A stretch of DNA of 64,000 nucleotides, taken from assembly GCF_900446215.1 (NCBI RefSeq), contig NZ_UAQZ01000013.1:1-64000 (forward strand), written 5' to 3'. Both the position numbers and the translations under genes were made by a program. Below the pieces are notes generated by a model that was not told where the DNA came from, made no database searches, and saw nothing but the letters and a program-made list of their open reading frames with translations. The number at the start of each line of letters is the position of its first letter. The stretch's first letter is position 1. Origin of the DNA: Burkholderia cenocepacia (GTDB taxonomy: Bacteria; Pseudomonadota; Gammaproteobacteria; Burkholderiales; Burkholderiaceae). Positions 49,068-57,997 of the stretch are shown one piece after another.

Positions 49068-49847
49068 ATGTCCACCGCCACCGCCTTCGCCGCCGACGTG
49101 TCCGTCGTACCCCGGCCAACGATTGCCCTGCGCCCGGTCGCGCGCGCCGACGCCGCCAAGCATCCGGCCGCACGCTGTTCGGCCTGCGCGATGCGCTCGA
49201 TGTGCCTGCCGCCGCATCTGACGGCCGCCGAATACGGCCGCCTCGACGCGATCATCTGCACGACGCGACAGGTGCGCCAGGGCGACGCGCTGTTTCGCAC
49301 CGACGATCCGTTCCAGAGCATCTATGCGGTGCGCGCGGGTTCGTTCAAGACGGTGATGATGCATCGCGACGGCCGCGAGCACGTGACGGGCTTCCAGATC
49401 GCCGGCGAAACGCTCGGGATGGACGGCATCGGCGGCGGCCAGCACTGCTGCGACGCGATCGCGCTGGAGGACAGCGTGGTGTGCATCATCCCGTTCGGCG
49501 CGCTTGAAGCCGCGTGCCGCGAGATGAAGCCGATGCAGCACTTCCTCTACCAGATGCTGAGCAGCGAGATCGTCCGCGAATCGAGCCAGATGCTGCTGCT
49601 CGGCACGATGTCGGCCGAGCAGCGCGTCGCGCATTTCCTGCTGAACCTGTCGTCGCGGTTCGAGGCGCGCGGCTATTCGGCGACCGAATTCAATCTGCGG
49701 ATGACGCGCGAGGAAATCGGCTGCTATCTCGGGATGAAGCTCGAAACCGTCAGCCGGATGTTCTCGCGGTTCCATCGCGAAGCGCTCGTCGAGACGCGCG
49801 GCAAGCGCGTGCGCATCATCGACGCGCAAGCGCTCGCACGGGTCTGA
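49068..49847 (+). CDS. FNR/ANR-type Crp-family regulator with iron-sulfur cysteines
   Basis: 259 residues. Cys37, Cys40 and Cys46 (CSACAMRSMC, the C-x2-C-x5-C pattern) and Cys139 (VVCIIPFG) match the four 4Fe-4S ligands of FNR. The cyclic-nucleotide-like domain spans ~60-150, a dimer helix ~155-180, and the helix-turn-helix ends with MTREEIGCYLGMKLETVSRMF, which contains the ExxSR recognition motif of FNR. The cluster senses oxygen. GGAG lies seven bases before the ATG. TTGAY-N4-RTCAA boxes at 31704, 36190 and 50972 are the natural targets. It is likely cotranscribed with the receiver protein. Confidence 0.92.
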   Translation: MSTATAFAADVSVVPRPTIALRPVARADAAKHPAARCSACAMRSMCLPPHLTAAEYGRLDAIICTTRQVRQGDALFRTDDPFQSIYAVRAGSFKTVMMHRDGREHVTGFQIAGETLGMDGIGGGQHCCDAIALEDSVVCIIPFGALEAACREMKPMQHFLYQMLSSEIVRESSQMLLLGTMSAEQRVAHFLLNLSSRFEARGYSATEFNLRMTREEIGCYLGMKLETVSRMFSRFHREALVETRGKRVRIIDAQALARV

Positions 49848-49869
49848 CACACGGCGCCGGCGCGCGGCA

Positions 49870-50220
49870 TTACCGGATCGCGTCGCCGGTCGCCGCGTCG
49901 CGCAGCGCCACCGTCGCGGCGCCCGCCTGCCACGCGATCAGCGCCTGTTCGGCCTGCGCGAACGCGCGGCGCAGCGCATCGTCCACGTCGACGCCGACGC
50001 ACGGCGGCAGCGACCTGAGCGTCGCGTCGTGCATCACCAGGTCGAGCCGCACGTCGTACAGGCACGCGCCATCGGCCACCGTGCGCGCGTCGATCGCGAG
50101 ATGGCAGCCGTCGATCAACGCGCGAAACCGTTCGAGCCGCACCAGTTGCGCGCCGGCTTCGGCCTCGACCGCTGCCGAAACCGTGAATCCGAGGCAGGCG
50201 ATCTGCATGCCCACGCCCAT
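49870..50220 (-). CDS. Hypothetical small protein
   Basis: 116 residues from the ATG at 50220 (MGVGMQIACLGFTVSAAVE), with AGGAG eight bases upstream. It reads as a normal soluble alpha-beta protein (QLVRLERFRALIDGCHLAI, GACLYDVRLDLVMHDATLRSL, ALRRAFAQAEQALIAW). I do not recognise a family. It is the last of three minus-strand small genes that follow an FNR-like box, so it may be induced at low oxygen. It converges with the FNR gene. Confidence 0.65.
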   Translation of the reverse strand: MGVGMQIACLGFTVSAAVEAEAGAQLVRLERFRALIDGCHLAIDARTVADGACLYDVRLDLVMHDATLRSLPPCVGVDVDDALRRAFAQAEQALIAWQAGAATVALRDAATGDAIR

Positions 50221-50374
50221 GTCGTGTCTCCTGACGGGGCCGCCCGCTCGTCGACCGCCTTGCATGTGCCGGCCGCCTCGCGATGGAGGCGGCACGTGTT
50301 TCCCGTCGCGCGGCGCGCAGGATTCGATCGCGGCCGGCCGACGGTCTGCCCGCGCCTGGCTGGCGCGGGGCCAT

Positions 50375-50614
50375 TCATACGTTGAAGGTCTGCGACGCCT
50401 TCATCTCGATCCACGTCATGCCGGCCCGCAGCCCTTCGATCATCGCCTCGCGCTCCGTCGGATACGCGTGGCTGTGCTCGAACGTATGATGAAACCGCGC
50501 GGCGCCGGCGCCGTGCTCGACCGACACGCGGCAGCGGAACTCGCCCGATTCGCACGGGCGCGTCTCCACCTCGACCGACCAGTCGCGTTCGTGAATGTTG
50601 CCCTGCAGTGTCAT
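50375..50614 (-). CDS. Conserved hypothetical small protein
   Basis: 79 residues starting MTLQGNIHERDWSVEV, with GGAGG three to four bases before the ATG at 50614. The composition (RVSVEHGAGAARFHHTFEHSHAYPTEREAMIEGL) is that of a small soluble beta-rich protein; similar short proteins are common in Burkholderia near stress genes, by my recall. The function is unknown. Its start lies 16 bases past the stop of the DUF1488 gene, suggesting one transcript. A hairpin (50272-50293) between it and the next gene may mark a processing or stop point. Confidence 0.7.
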   Translation of the reverse strand: MTLQGNIHERDWSVEVETRPCESGEFRCRVSVEHGAGAARFHHTFEHSHAYPTEREAMIEGLRAGMTWIEMKASQTFNV

Positions 50615-50630
50615 GCGCCCTCCTGCGGTA

Positions 50631-50921
50631 TCAGTCTTCGAGCCGGAAGTGCCCACTGTGCAGCAGCACCGGCCGGCCGCCGATTTCCTCGAGCATTCGC
50701 CGTGCCATCGCCTCGATCGCCGACCGGTGCGCGTCGAATGCGTGCAGCAGATCGCGTTCGAGCAGCGACCGCGCGCCGAAATGGTCTTCCAGCGCCTCGG
50801 CCGTGACCGCGCACTGGACGCAACGCCCGTCGACCAGCGCCGAAAACGCGACGACCAGATCGCGCGCGCAGTATTCCGGCGGCTCGGGCGGGAAAGTAAT
50901 GTGCATCTGTCGGCCTGTCAT
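50631..50921 (-). CDS. DUF1488 family protein
   Basis: 96 residues. It matches the DUF1488 layout: ITFPPEPPEYCARDLVVAFS, VDGRCVQCAVTAEALEDHFG, LLHAFDAHRSAIEAMARRML and the final VLLHSGHF strand. The start could be the ATG at 50921 or 50906 (MHITFPPEP, the usual beginning of the family). No biochemical function is established. An FNR/ANR-like box is centred about 58 bases upstream, a good activating distance. It heads a probable three-gene unit of small proteins. Confidence 0.82.
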   Translation of the reverse strand: MTGRQMHITFPPEPPEYCARDLVVAFSALVDGRCVQCAVTAEALEDHFGARSLLERDLLHAFDAHRSAIEAMARRMLEEIGGRPVLLHSGHFRLED

Positions 50922-50971
50922 CGTCGTGATGGCTCCATGACGAGAGCATAGTGGCGCGCGCGGCCGCGCGC

Positions 50972-50985
50972 TTGACCCACGTCAA
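50972..50985. promoter_or_regulatory. FNR/ANR-like box upstream of the DUF1488 gene
   Basis: TTGACCCACGTCAA fits TTGAY-N4-RTCAA with all fixed positions symmetric. It lies 51 bases upstream of the 50921 start and 52 bases past the DUF488 stop. The regulator gene itself is 1.1 kb away. Confidence 0.65.
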
Positions 50986-51037
50986 CCGGTTCGCTGCACC
51001 GCACGATCGCAGCGCGGCGCGGCCGCGCGACGCCGCG

Positions 51038-51436
51038 TCAGGCCGCGTCGGGCTCGATCGCCGCGCCGCGTTCCGCGAGCAGCTCGCGCAGCACGCTGCG
51101 GTGGCAATGGCCCTCGTCTTCGCAGTAGCAGCCGATCGACAGCGCGGTGGTCGCCGACAGCGCGGCCAGCAGGTCCAGCACCTTCGCCGGATCGCCGCGC
51201 GTCATCTCCGCGCGGAAGTGACGCTTGAACGCTTTCCATTCGGCGTCGGTTTCGGCGGCCTGCGCCTGCGCGACGAGTTCGGGGCTCGGCGACAGCGTCG
51301 GCAGCCATACATCATAGTAGTTGCGCGACGCGAATTCCGCCTTCGGCACACCGCGCGGCGGCCGCCGCACCGTGCCGATCCGCAGCCCTTCGCCGGCCGC
51401 GCGCGGCGTGCCGAGCTGGATGATCCGGATGCCCAT
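51038..51436 (-). CDS. DUF488 family protein
   Basis: 132 residues. It carries the DUF488 pattern: MGIRIIQLGTPRAAGEGLRI, YYDVWLPTLSPSPELVAQAQ, FKRHFRAEM, then LSIGCYCEDEGHCHRSVLREL, where the Cys/His cluster (CYC...HCHR) is the conserved core. The domain has been linked to small nucleotide- or tRNA-related functions in some cases, but no reaction is settled. GAGGAG precedes the ATG at 51436 by five bases. It is separated from tyrB by a terminator, so it forms its own unit. Confidence 0.85.
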   Translation of the reverse strand: MGIRIIQLGTPRAAGEGLRIGTVRRPPRGVPKAEFASRNYYDVWLPTLSPSPELVAQAQAAETDAEWKAFKRHFRAEMTRGDPAKVLDLLAALSATTALSIGCYCEDEGHCHRSVLRELLAERGAAIEPDAA

Positions 51437-51525
51437 GTCGCTCCTCTGTCGTGCATGCGATCCCGTGATCGTACCGCCGCGCCTGCCCGTGCGTCAGCCG
51501 GGCACCGCACATGATCGACGCCCAA

Positions 51526-51564
51526 CAAAAAACCGGCTGCTCCCGTGACGGGACACAGCCGGTT
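51526..51564 (-). terminator. Intrinsic terminator of the aromatic aminotransferase gene
   Basis: On the reverse strand AACCGGCTG pairs with CAGCCGGTT around a 16-base loop that itself contains TCCCGT/ACGGGA, and a run of T follows. It lies about 30 bases after the aminotransferase stop. Confidence 0.85.
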
Positions 51565-51593
51565 GTGCATCCTGGCGCGCCGCGGCGCCGCGG

Positions 51594-52796
51594 TCAGGCG
51601 CCGCTCTTCAGCACCTTGCCGATCGCGTCCGCGACGATGCCGACGTTCGAGTCGTTCAGGCCCGCCACGCACATCCGGCCCGAGCGCAGGATGTACACGC
51701 CGTGCACCTCGCGCAGCGCGTCGACCTGCGATTCGGTCAGGCCCGTGTACGTGAACATCCCGCGCTGCTTCACGTAGCGCGTGAGCGCTTCGCCGCTCAC
51801 GTGGTCGCGCAGGCCGTCGTGGATCGACTGGCGCATCCGGGCGATGCGGCGGCACATCGCCGACAGTTCCTCTTCCCACTGCTTGCGCAGCGCCGGCGTG
51901 CCGAGCACGGCCGCGACGACCTTCGCGCCGTAGGTCTGCGGATTGCTGTAGTTCGAGCGCACGGCGCCGGCCAGCTGGCCGAGCACGCGCTCGGCCGCGG
52001 CTGCGTCTTCGCAGACGACGCTCAACCCGCCCACGCGCTCGCCATACAGCGAGAAGTTCTTCGAGAACGAGTTCGCGACGAGCGTCGGCACGCCGCGGCG
52101 GGCCAGCTCGCGCACCGCGAACGCATCCGCGTCGAGGCCCGCGCCGAAGCCCTGGTACGCCATGTCGACGAACGGCAGCAGCTCGCGCGCCTCGATCACG
52201 TCGATCAGCTTCTCCCACTGGCCTTCGTCGAGGTCGACGCCGGTCGGGTTGTGGCAGCACGCGTGCAGCAGCACGATGCTGCGCGCCGGCAGCGCGTCGA
52301 TCGCCGCGAGCATCGCGTCGAACTTCAGGCCGCCCGTCGCCTCGTCGTAGTACGGATACGTGTTCACCGTGAAGCCGGCGCGCTCGAAGATGAAGCGATG
52401 GTTTTCCCAGCTCGGGTCGCTCAGCCACACTTGCGAATCCGGAAAATAGCGCTTCAGGAAATCGGCGCCGACCTTCAGCGCGCCCGAGCCACCGAGCGTC
52501 TGCAGCGTCGCGATGCGGCCGGCCGCGCGGGCCGGATGATCGGCGCCGAACACCAGCGACTGCACGGCGTCGCGATACGCGGCCAGGCCGACCATCGGCA
52601 GGTACGGCTTCGGGCCGCTGTCGCGCTGCAGCGCGGTCTCGGCTTCGCGTACCGCGCCCATCACCGGAATCCGGCCTTCAGCGTCGAAATAGATCCCGAT
52701 GCTCAGGTTGACCTTCTGGTCGCGCGGATCTTTCTGGAAGTTCTCGTTGAGCGTCAGGATCGGGTCGCCCGGGTACGCGTCGATGTGTTCGAACAT
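51594..52796 (-). CDS. tyrB: Aromatic amino acid aminotransferase
   Basis: 400 residues, a class I fold-type I PLP aminotransferase. It has the usual AspC/TyrB start (MFEHIDAYPGDPILTLNENF), the PLP-contacting HACCHNPTGVDL segment, VDMAYQGFGAG, and the Schiff-base lysine in NSFSKNFSLYGERVGG. The C-terminal Arg for the substrate carboxylate is in SGRMCVAGLN. It transfers amino groups between aromatic (and acidic) amino acids and 2-oxoglutarate. The ATG at 52796 is standard for the family. The permease gene lies upstream on the same strand, 46 bases away, so uptake and transamination are probably one operon. Confidence 0.9.
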   Translation of the reverse strand: MFEHIDAYPGDPILTLNENFQKDPRDQKVNLSIGIYFDAEGRIPVMGAVREAETALQRDSGPKPYLPMVGLAAYRDAVQSLVFGADHPARAAGRIATLQTLGGSGALKVGADFLKRYFPDSQVWLSDPSWENHRFIFERAGFTVNTYPYYDEATGGLKFDAMLAAIDALPARSIVLLHACCHNPTGVDLDEGQWEKLIDVIEARELLPFVDMAYQGFGAGLDADAFAVRELARRGVPTLVANSFSKNFSLYGERVGGLSVVCEDAAAAERVLGQLAGAVRSNYSNPQTYGAKVVAAVLGTPALRKQWEEELSAMCRRIARMRQSIHDGLRDHVSGEALTRYVKQRGMFTYTGLTESQVDALREVHGVYILRSGRMCVAGLNDSNVGIVADAIGKVLKSGA

Positions 52797-52842
52797 GGCT
52801 TGAGTCGGTCTCGTTTGGAAGAATGGTCGGTCGTGGCCTGCG

Positions 52843-54228
52843 TCAGCGTGCGGAGACGCCATCATGCACCGCAAAGCCGGCATTCTTCTGACGGAAGCGA
52901 TACCCGACCGCGAGCACCGCGAGCCATACCGGGATCAGGTACACCGACAGGCGGAGATCCGGCGTCAGGTACATCACGACGAGAATGCCGGCCATGAATG
53001 CCAGGCACAGGTAATTCGTGAAAGGATAGCCCAGACTGCGGAAGGAAGTCTCCTCCCCGGCAGCGCGCTTGGCCTGGCGGAACTTCAGGTGGATCAGGCT
53101 GATCATCGCCCAGTTGATGATCAGCGCCGACACGACGAGGCCCATCAGCACCTCGAACGCCTTGCCCGGCATGAAGTAGTTGACCAGCACGCACACGCCG
53201 GTCGCGAGCGCCGATGCGCCGAGCGCCGCGAGCGGGATGCCGCGCTTGTTCACCGAGCACAGCACCTTCGGCGCGTTGCCCTGCTGCGCGAGGCCGAACA
53301 GCATCCGGCTGTTGCAGTACACGCCGCTGTTGTAGACCGACAGCGCGGCCGTCAGCACGACGACGTTCAGCACGTTCGCGACCAGGTTGCTGCTGAGCGC
53401 GTGGAAGATCAGCACGAACGGGCTGCCGCCGCTGACGACCTTCTCCCACGGATACAGCGACAGCAGCACGGCCAGCGCGCCGATGTAGAAAATCAGGATG
53501 CGGTAGATGACCTGGTTGGTCGCGCGCGGGATGCTGCGCTTCGGATCGTCGGCCTCGGCCGCGGTGATGCCGACCAGCTCGAGCCCGCCGAACGAGAACA
53601 TGATCGCGGCCATCGACATCACGAGGCCCGACACGCCGTTCGGGAAGAAGCCGCCGTGCTGCCACAGGTTCCGGACGGTGGCTTCCGGCCCGGCGTGGCC
53701 GCTCGCGAGCAGCCAGCCGCCGAAGCCGATCATCCCGACGATCGCGGCGACCTTGATGATCGAGAACCAGAATTCCGTCTCGCCGTACGACTTCACGCTG
53801 GTCAGGTTGATCAGGTTGATCGCGACGAAGAACACGAGCGCCGACACCCAGGTCGGCACGCCCGGCCACCAGTACTGCACGTAGATCCCGACGGCCGACA
53901 GTTCGGCCATGCTGACGAGGATGTACAGCACCCAGTAGTTCCAGCCGGACAGGAAGCCCGTGAAGTGGCCGAAATACTTGTTCGCGAAATAGCTGAACGA
54001 CCCCGCGACGGGCTCGTCGACGACCATCTCGCCGAGCTGGCGCATGATGAAGAACGCCACGACGCCGGCTACCGCGTAGCCGAGCAGCACGGACGGGCCG
54101 GCCATCTTGATCGTCTGCGCGATGCCGAGAAACAGCCCCGTGCCGAGCGCGCCGCCGAGCGCAATCAGCTGGATGTGCCGGTTCTTCAGCCCGCGCTTCA
54201 GGCCGTCGCTGTCGTTTCCAGAAACCAT
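52843..54228 (-). CDS. Amino acid permease, AroP/PheP type
   Basis: 461 residues with 12 membrane helices of the APC amino acid transporter family: LKRGLKNRHIQLIALGGALG and GTGLFLGIAQTIKMAGPSVLLGY at the start, and the FSFGGLELVGITAAEADDP segment. Aromatic and other neutral amino acids are carried by its relatives. GGAGAAGAC precedes the ATG at 54228. It lies upstream of tyrB and divergent from an Lrp-type regulator, so the pair probably serves uptake and use of aromatic amino acids under Lrp control. The exact substrate is not fixed by sequence. Confidence 0.88.
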   Translation of the reverse strand: MVSGNDSDGLKRGLKNRHIQLIALGGALGTGLFLGIAQTIKMAGPSVLLGYAVAGVVAFFIMRQLGEMVVDEPVAGSFSYFANKYFGHFTGFLSGWNYWVLYILVSMAELSAVGIYVQYWWPGVPTWVSALVFFVAINLINLTSVKSYGETEFWFSIIKVAAIVGMIGFGGWLLASGHAGPEATVRNLWQHGGFFPNGVSGLVMSMAAIMFSFGGLELVGITAAEADDPKRSIPRATNQVIYRILIFYIGALAVLLSLYPWEKVVSGGSPFVLIFHALSSNLVANVLNVVVLTAALSVYNSGVYCNSRMLFGLAQQGNAPKVLCSVNKRGIPLAALGASALATGVCVLVNYFMPGKAFEVLMGLVVSALIINWAMISLIHLKFRQAKRAAGEETSFRSLGYPFTNYLCLAFMAGILVVMYLTPDLRLSVYLIPVWLAVLAVGYRFRQKNAGFAVHDGVSAR

Positions 54229-54547
54229 GTCTTCTCCACTCTGTCCGCTTCCGCCTGGAGCGGTGCGGCGCGCCTCGGTGTGCCGGGCGCTGTTTTGCTG
54301 TGCCGGCGGCCGTTCGTGGAGCCACCGGGTTGGGGACTGCAATCTTCGCGTGCCGGCAGTCGATCCGCGTCGGCGTGCCGGCCAGCCCCGCCGCCGACTC
54401 GTCGCCCGCGCCGCATTGCTGCGGCCGCACACGAAAATCCGGCGTCAGTTTAGCGTCGCGACGGCGAAATCGGGTTGCGTAACCCGCTCATGCAAACCCT
54501 ACATTATAAGATAAGATTGCATCCAGGAGACAGATGAGGAAACAAAA
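54229..54547. other. Divergent promoter region, permease and Lrp regulator
   Basis: 319 bases. A dyad GGGTT-GCGT-AACCC lies at 54472-54485, and an AT-rich stretch with TATAAG (54504-54509) is suited to the -10 of the Lrp gene. The dyad is a candidate Lrp site. No gene is supported here. Confidence 0.5.
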
Positions 54548-55021
54548 ATGCCTGAACCGGTTCTCGATCGCATCGATCGCCACTTGCTGTCGGTGTTGCA
54601 GGAGAACGGCCGCGCGTCGAACCTCGACCTGGCGAAGGCCGTCGGCCTGTCGCCCGCGCAGACCTTGCGACGCCACCGCCGGCTGGAGGAAATCGGCGCG
54701 ATCCGCCGTTACGAAACCCGGCTCTGCCCCGACACGCTCGGCTTCGGCGTCACCGCGTTCGTACACGTGACGATGGAGCGCGGACATATCCGCGATCTGT
54801 CGAAGTTCCAGAAACTCGTGTCGGATCTCGCGCAGATCCAGGAGTGTTTCTCGGTGACGGGCGACATCGACTATGTGCTGAAGGTCGTCGCGCACGACCT
54901 GAAGGGGCTGTCGACGTTCCTGCTCGAAACGCTGATGCGCATTCCCGGCGTGAGCGGCGTGCATTCGAGCGTGTGCCTCGACGAGATCAAGTGTACGAGT
55001 GCGATGCCGGTGGAAAGCTGA
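54548..55021 (+). CDS. Lrp/AsnC-family transcriptional regulator
   Basis: 157 residues. A helix-turn-helix at ~8-60 (LDRIDRHLLSVLQENGRASN, LDLAKAVGLSPAQTLRRHRRL, EEIGAIRRYE) and a RAM effector domain at ~70-145 (VTAFVHVTMERG; VSDLAQIQECFSVTGDIDYVLKV). Lrp-type proteins bind amino acids and form octamers. GAGGA lies ten bases before the ATG. It is divergent from the aromatic permease and tyrB and likely controls them. A dyad in the shared promoter region could be its site. Which amino acid it senses is not known. Confidence 0.92.
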   Translation: MPEPVLDRIDRHLLSVLQENGRASNLDLAKAVGLSPAQTLRRHRRLEEIGAIRRYETRLCPDTLGFGVTAFVHVTMERGHIRDLSKFQKLVSDLAQIQECFSVTGDIDYVLKVVAHDLKGLSTFLLETLMRIPGVSGVHSSVCLDEIKCTSAMPVES

Positions 55022-55046
55022 CACGCCCGGCGCACCGGGGTGATCC

Positions 55047-55904
55047 TTACCCCACCGCCTCGAACGCACTGATCAACAACGCCCCCGCCGCGATCACCAC
55101 GCAACCGGCCGCCCGGCGCGGCGTCAGCCGCTCGCCGAGATACACGCGCGCGATCAGCGCCGCGAACACCACGCTCGTCTCCCGCAGCGCCGACACCGGC
55201 CCCATCGGCGCGCGATCCATCGCCCAGATCACGATGCCGTACGCGAGCGCCGCGAATACGCCGCCGCAGGCGGCCTTCGCGGTTTCACCGGCATCCTGCG
55301 TCAACCGCAACGATCCCGCCCGCAGCCGGTAGTACCCGGCCATCAGCACGCCCGTCAGCACGAACATCCACGCGGTATAGCCAACCGTGCTGCCGCTCTC
55401 GCGCACACCGATCCCGTCGACCACGCTGTACGCGGCGATCGACACGCCGGTCGCGAACGCCGTCGGCAGCACCTGCGTCATCCGGTGTCGGGCGCCGCGT
55501 CCGCGCTCCAGCCCGATCGCCATGATCCCCGCGCAAATCAGCACGAGCCCGCCTTGCGCACCGAAGTTCAGGCGCTCGCCGGCGAACGCCGCCGCGCCGA
55601 GCGTGACGAGCAGCGGCGCCGTGCCGCGCGCGACCGGGTATGCGACGGTCAGGTCGCCGTGTTCGTACGCGCGGACGAGCAGCAGCGTATAGACGACGTG
55701 GATCACGGCCGACGCGACGACGCACAGCCAGCTCGTCGGCGTGATCGGCGCGGCGGCCGGCAGGAACAGCAGCGCGAACAGCCCGATCGCGATCTGCAGC
55801 ACCGTGGCCGAGCGCAGCCGGTCGCCGCTGCTGCGCACCAGCGCATTCCATGACGCGTGCAGGAACGCCGCGCACAGAACGGCAAACAGAACGGGGATCG
55901 GCAC
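55047..55904 (-). CDS. EamA (DMT) family transporter
   Basis: 285 residues with ten membrane helices in two EamA repeats, e.g. LFAVLCAAFLHASWNALVRS and VLPTAFATGVSIAAYSVVDGIGV. Members export amino acids, purines or other metabolites. The frame begins at a GTG at 55913, but GGGAG eight bases before a second GTG at 55904 supports the later start (PIPVLFAVL). It converges with the Lrp gene, which hints at control of an amino acid exporter by Lrp, though its own promoter lies on the far side. The substrate is unknown. Confidence 0.85.
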   Translation of the reverse strand: MPIPVLFAVLCAAFLHASWNALVRSSGDRLRSATVLQIAIGLFALLFLPAAAPITPTSWLCVVASAVIHVVYTLLLVRAYEHGDLTVAYPVARGTAPLLVTLGAAAFAGERLNFGAQGGLVLICAGIMAIGLERGRGARHRMTQVLPTAFATGVSIAAYSVVDGIGVRESGSTVGYTAWMFVLTGVLMAGYYRLRAGSLRLTQDAGETAKAACGGVFAALAYGIVIWAMDRAPMGPVSALRETSVVFAALIARVYLGERLTPRRAAGCVVIAAGALLISAFEAVG

Positions 55905-56303
55905 GCTGAACACTCCCTGACGGTCGGAGGCCGCGCGGTGCGCGGCAGCCGTTCATCGTATGAATGCGTCACCGGATTGTCAAAAAAGCGACGCACCACG
56001 CGCCGGACGTGATCCGGCCGCCACGCGCCCTGCCGCTCCCGCGCCGGATGCCGCCACCGCAGCACGCCCGTGGCGGCATGTGACGTGGAGATTGCACACG
56101 GTCCGCCCCTTTCCGTTCTCTTTCGCATCGCCCTGCGTCGTAATGAAACCGATACCGGAGCGCAACCATCGCGAAATCACTCCGTCCCCATATCTTCATA
56201 CGCGGCTGGTCCAATGCGCGTGCTCCCTCACGAGCTTCGCGCCGAACCGACACGGCGACGGGGCCGTTCTCCACCATCGAAGACCTTACCCTGGAGTTTC
56301 CCG
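55905..56303. other. Divergent region, EamA transporter and phosphoesterase
   Basis: About 400 bases without a supported gene. Longer frames crossing it (for example one opening at 56070) are not protein-like before the ATG at 56304. No operator or PHO-box-like repeat was recognised. Confidence 0.4.
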
Positions 56304-57977
56304 ATGTTCCGTCAAGCCTTGCTCGTCACTGCCTGCGCAGCCGCAGCGCTGGCGCTGTTCGCCTGCGGCGGCAGCGACGATTCCACGCCGACGCCCGCCG
56401 TGTCGTCGCAGGATGCGCTGCAGACCGCCACGCCGATCAAGCACGTCGTCGTGATCTACGGCGAAAACATCTCGTTCGACCACTACTTCGGCACCTACCC
56501 GAACGCGACGAACCCGTCGGGCGAACCGGCGTTCACCGCGAAATCCGGCACGCCGACGCCGAACGGCCTGACGGGCACGCTGCTGACCGCGAACCCGAAC
56601 TTCACGAACACGGCCAACGGCACCGACGCCGCGAACCCGTTCCGCCTCGACCGCACGCAGGCCGCGACCGCCGACCAGAACCACGCGTACACGGCCGAAG
56701 AGCAGGCCGAGGACAACGGTCTGGCGGACCTGTTCCCGAAGTACACGGGCAAGGGCTCGTCCGGCGGCGCCGGCGCGTTCGGCACGAAGGGCCAGGTGAT
56801 GGGCTACTTCGACGGCAACACGGTGACCGCGCTGTGGAACTACGCGCAGCGCTTCGCGATGAGCGACAACACGTTCACGACGTCGTACGGCCCGTCGACG
56901 CCGGGCGCGCTGAACGTCGTGTCGGGGCAGACCAACGGGATGCAGATCGTCAAGACGTCGAAGCAGCCGTCGACGCTCGCCGCCAGCTCGTACTACATCA
57001 ATGACGGCCAGGGCGGCTTCACGATGATCAACGACGTCGACCCGGGCTTCGACGTGTGTTCCAGCCCGACCGACCAGGCGATGATGACCGGCAAGAACAT
57101 CGGCGACCTGCTGAACGGCGCGAACATCACGTGGGGCGGCTTCATGGGCGGCTTCAACCTGTCGACGACCAACGGCAACGGCACGACGGGCTGCGCGCGC
57201 AGCACGGTCGCCACCGCCGTGAACGCCGCGACGGCCGACTACATCCCGCACCACAACTGGTTCCAGTACTACGCGTCGACCGCGAACCCGCAGCACACGC
57301 GCCCGAGCTCGATCGCGGCGATCGGTTCGAGCGTCGAGACCGACGGCAAGACTCCCGAACCGGCGAACCACCAGTACGACACGGACGACTTCTTCGCCGC
57401 CGTGAAGGCCGGCAACTTCCCGTCGGTCAGCTACCTGAAGGCGCCGGCCGCGCAGGACGGTCACGCGGGCTATTCGGATCCGCTCGACGAGCAGGCGTTC
57501 GTGACCAAGGTCGTCAACTTCCTGCAGCAGCAGCCGGACTGGCAGAACACCGCGGTGATCGTCACCTATGACGACTCGGACGGCTGGTACGACCACGTGT
57601 ACACGGCGCCGACGCGCGCATCGTCGGACCCGGTCGATCAGCTCAACGGCGCCGGCAAGTGCGGCACGGGCGGCACCACCGGCGTGAACGGCGCGACCGT
57701 GAACGGCCGCTGCGGCCCGGGCGTGCGCATTCCGCTGGTCGTGATCTCGCCGTATGCGAAGCAGAACTACGTCGATCACACGATGCTCGACCAGTCGTCC
57801 GTCGTGCGCTTCATCGAGGACAACTGGCTCGGCGGCCAGCGTATCGGCGGCGGTTCGTTCGATGCGACGGCGGGCGACCTGCGCAACCTGTTCGACTTCA
57901 CGTCGAAGCCGAACACGACGCCGCTGTATCTCGACCCGACGCTCGGCACCGTATTGAGCGCCGCACCGTCGATCTGA
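56304..57977 (+). CDS. AcpA-type acid phosphatase / phosphoesterase lipoprotein
   Basis: 557 residues. The N-terminus (MFRQALLVTACAAAALALFA followed by Cys) is a lipoprotein signal with a lipobox LFAC, so it is probably membrane-anchored on the outer face or periplasmic. It is a member of the phosphoesterase family of AcpA and PlcC (PF04185): HVVVIYGENISFDHYFGTYPNATNP near the start, IPHHNWFQYY, and the metal site VIVTYDDSDGWYDHV with PLVVISPYAKQNYVDHT. It should cleave phosphomonoesters, perhaps also other phosphoesters. GGAG lies eight bases before the ATG at 56304. A strong terminator follows the gene. Confidence 0.88.
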   Translation: MFRQALLVTACAAAALALFACGGSDDSTPTPAVSSQDALQTATPIKHVVVIYGENISFDHYFGTYPNATNPSGEPAFTAKSGTPTPNGLTGTLLTANPNFTNTANGTDAANPFRLDRTQAATADQNHAYTAEEQAEDNGLADLFPKYTGKGSSGGAGAFGTKGQVMGYFDGNTVTALWNYAQRFAMSDNTFTTSYGPSTPGALNVVSGQTNGMQIVKTSKQPSTLAASSYYINDGQGGFTMINDVDPGFDVCSSPTDQAMMTGKNIGDLLNGANITWGGFMGGFNLSTTNGNGTTGCARSTVATAVNAATADYIPHHNWFQYYASTANPQHTRPSSIAAIGSSVETDGKTPEPANHQYDTDDFFAAVKAGNFPSVSYLKAPAAQDGHAGYSDPLDEQAFVTKVVNFLQQQPDWQNTAVIVTYDDSDGWYDHVYTAPTRASSDPVDQLNGAGKCGTGGTTGVNGATVNGRCGPGVRIPLVVISPYAKQNYVDHTMLDQSSVVRFIEDNWLGGQRIGGGSFDATAGDLRNLFDFTSKPNTTPLYLDPTLGTVLSAAPSI

Positions 57978-57997
57978 CCGTGACGGCATGACCGCAA

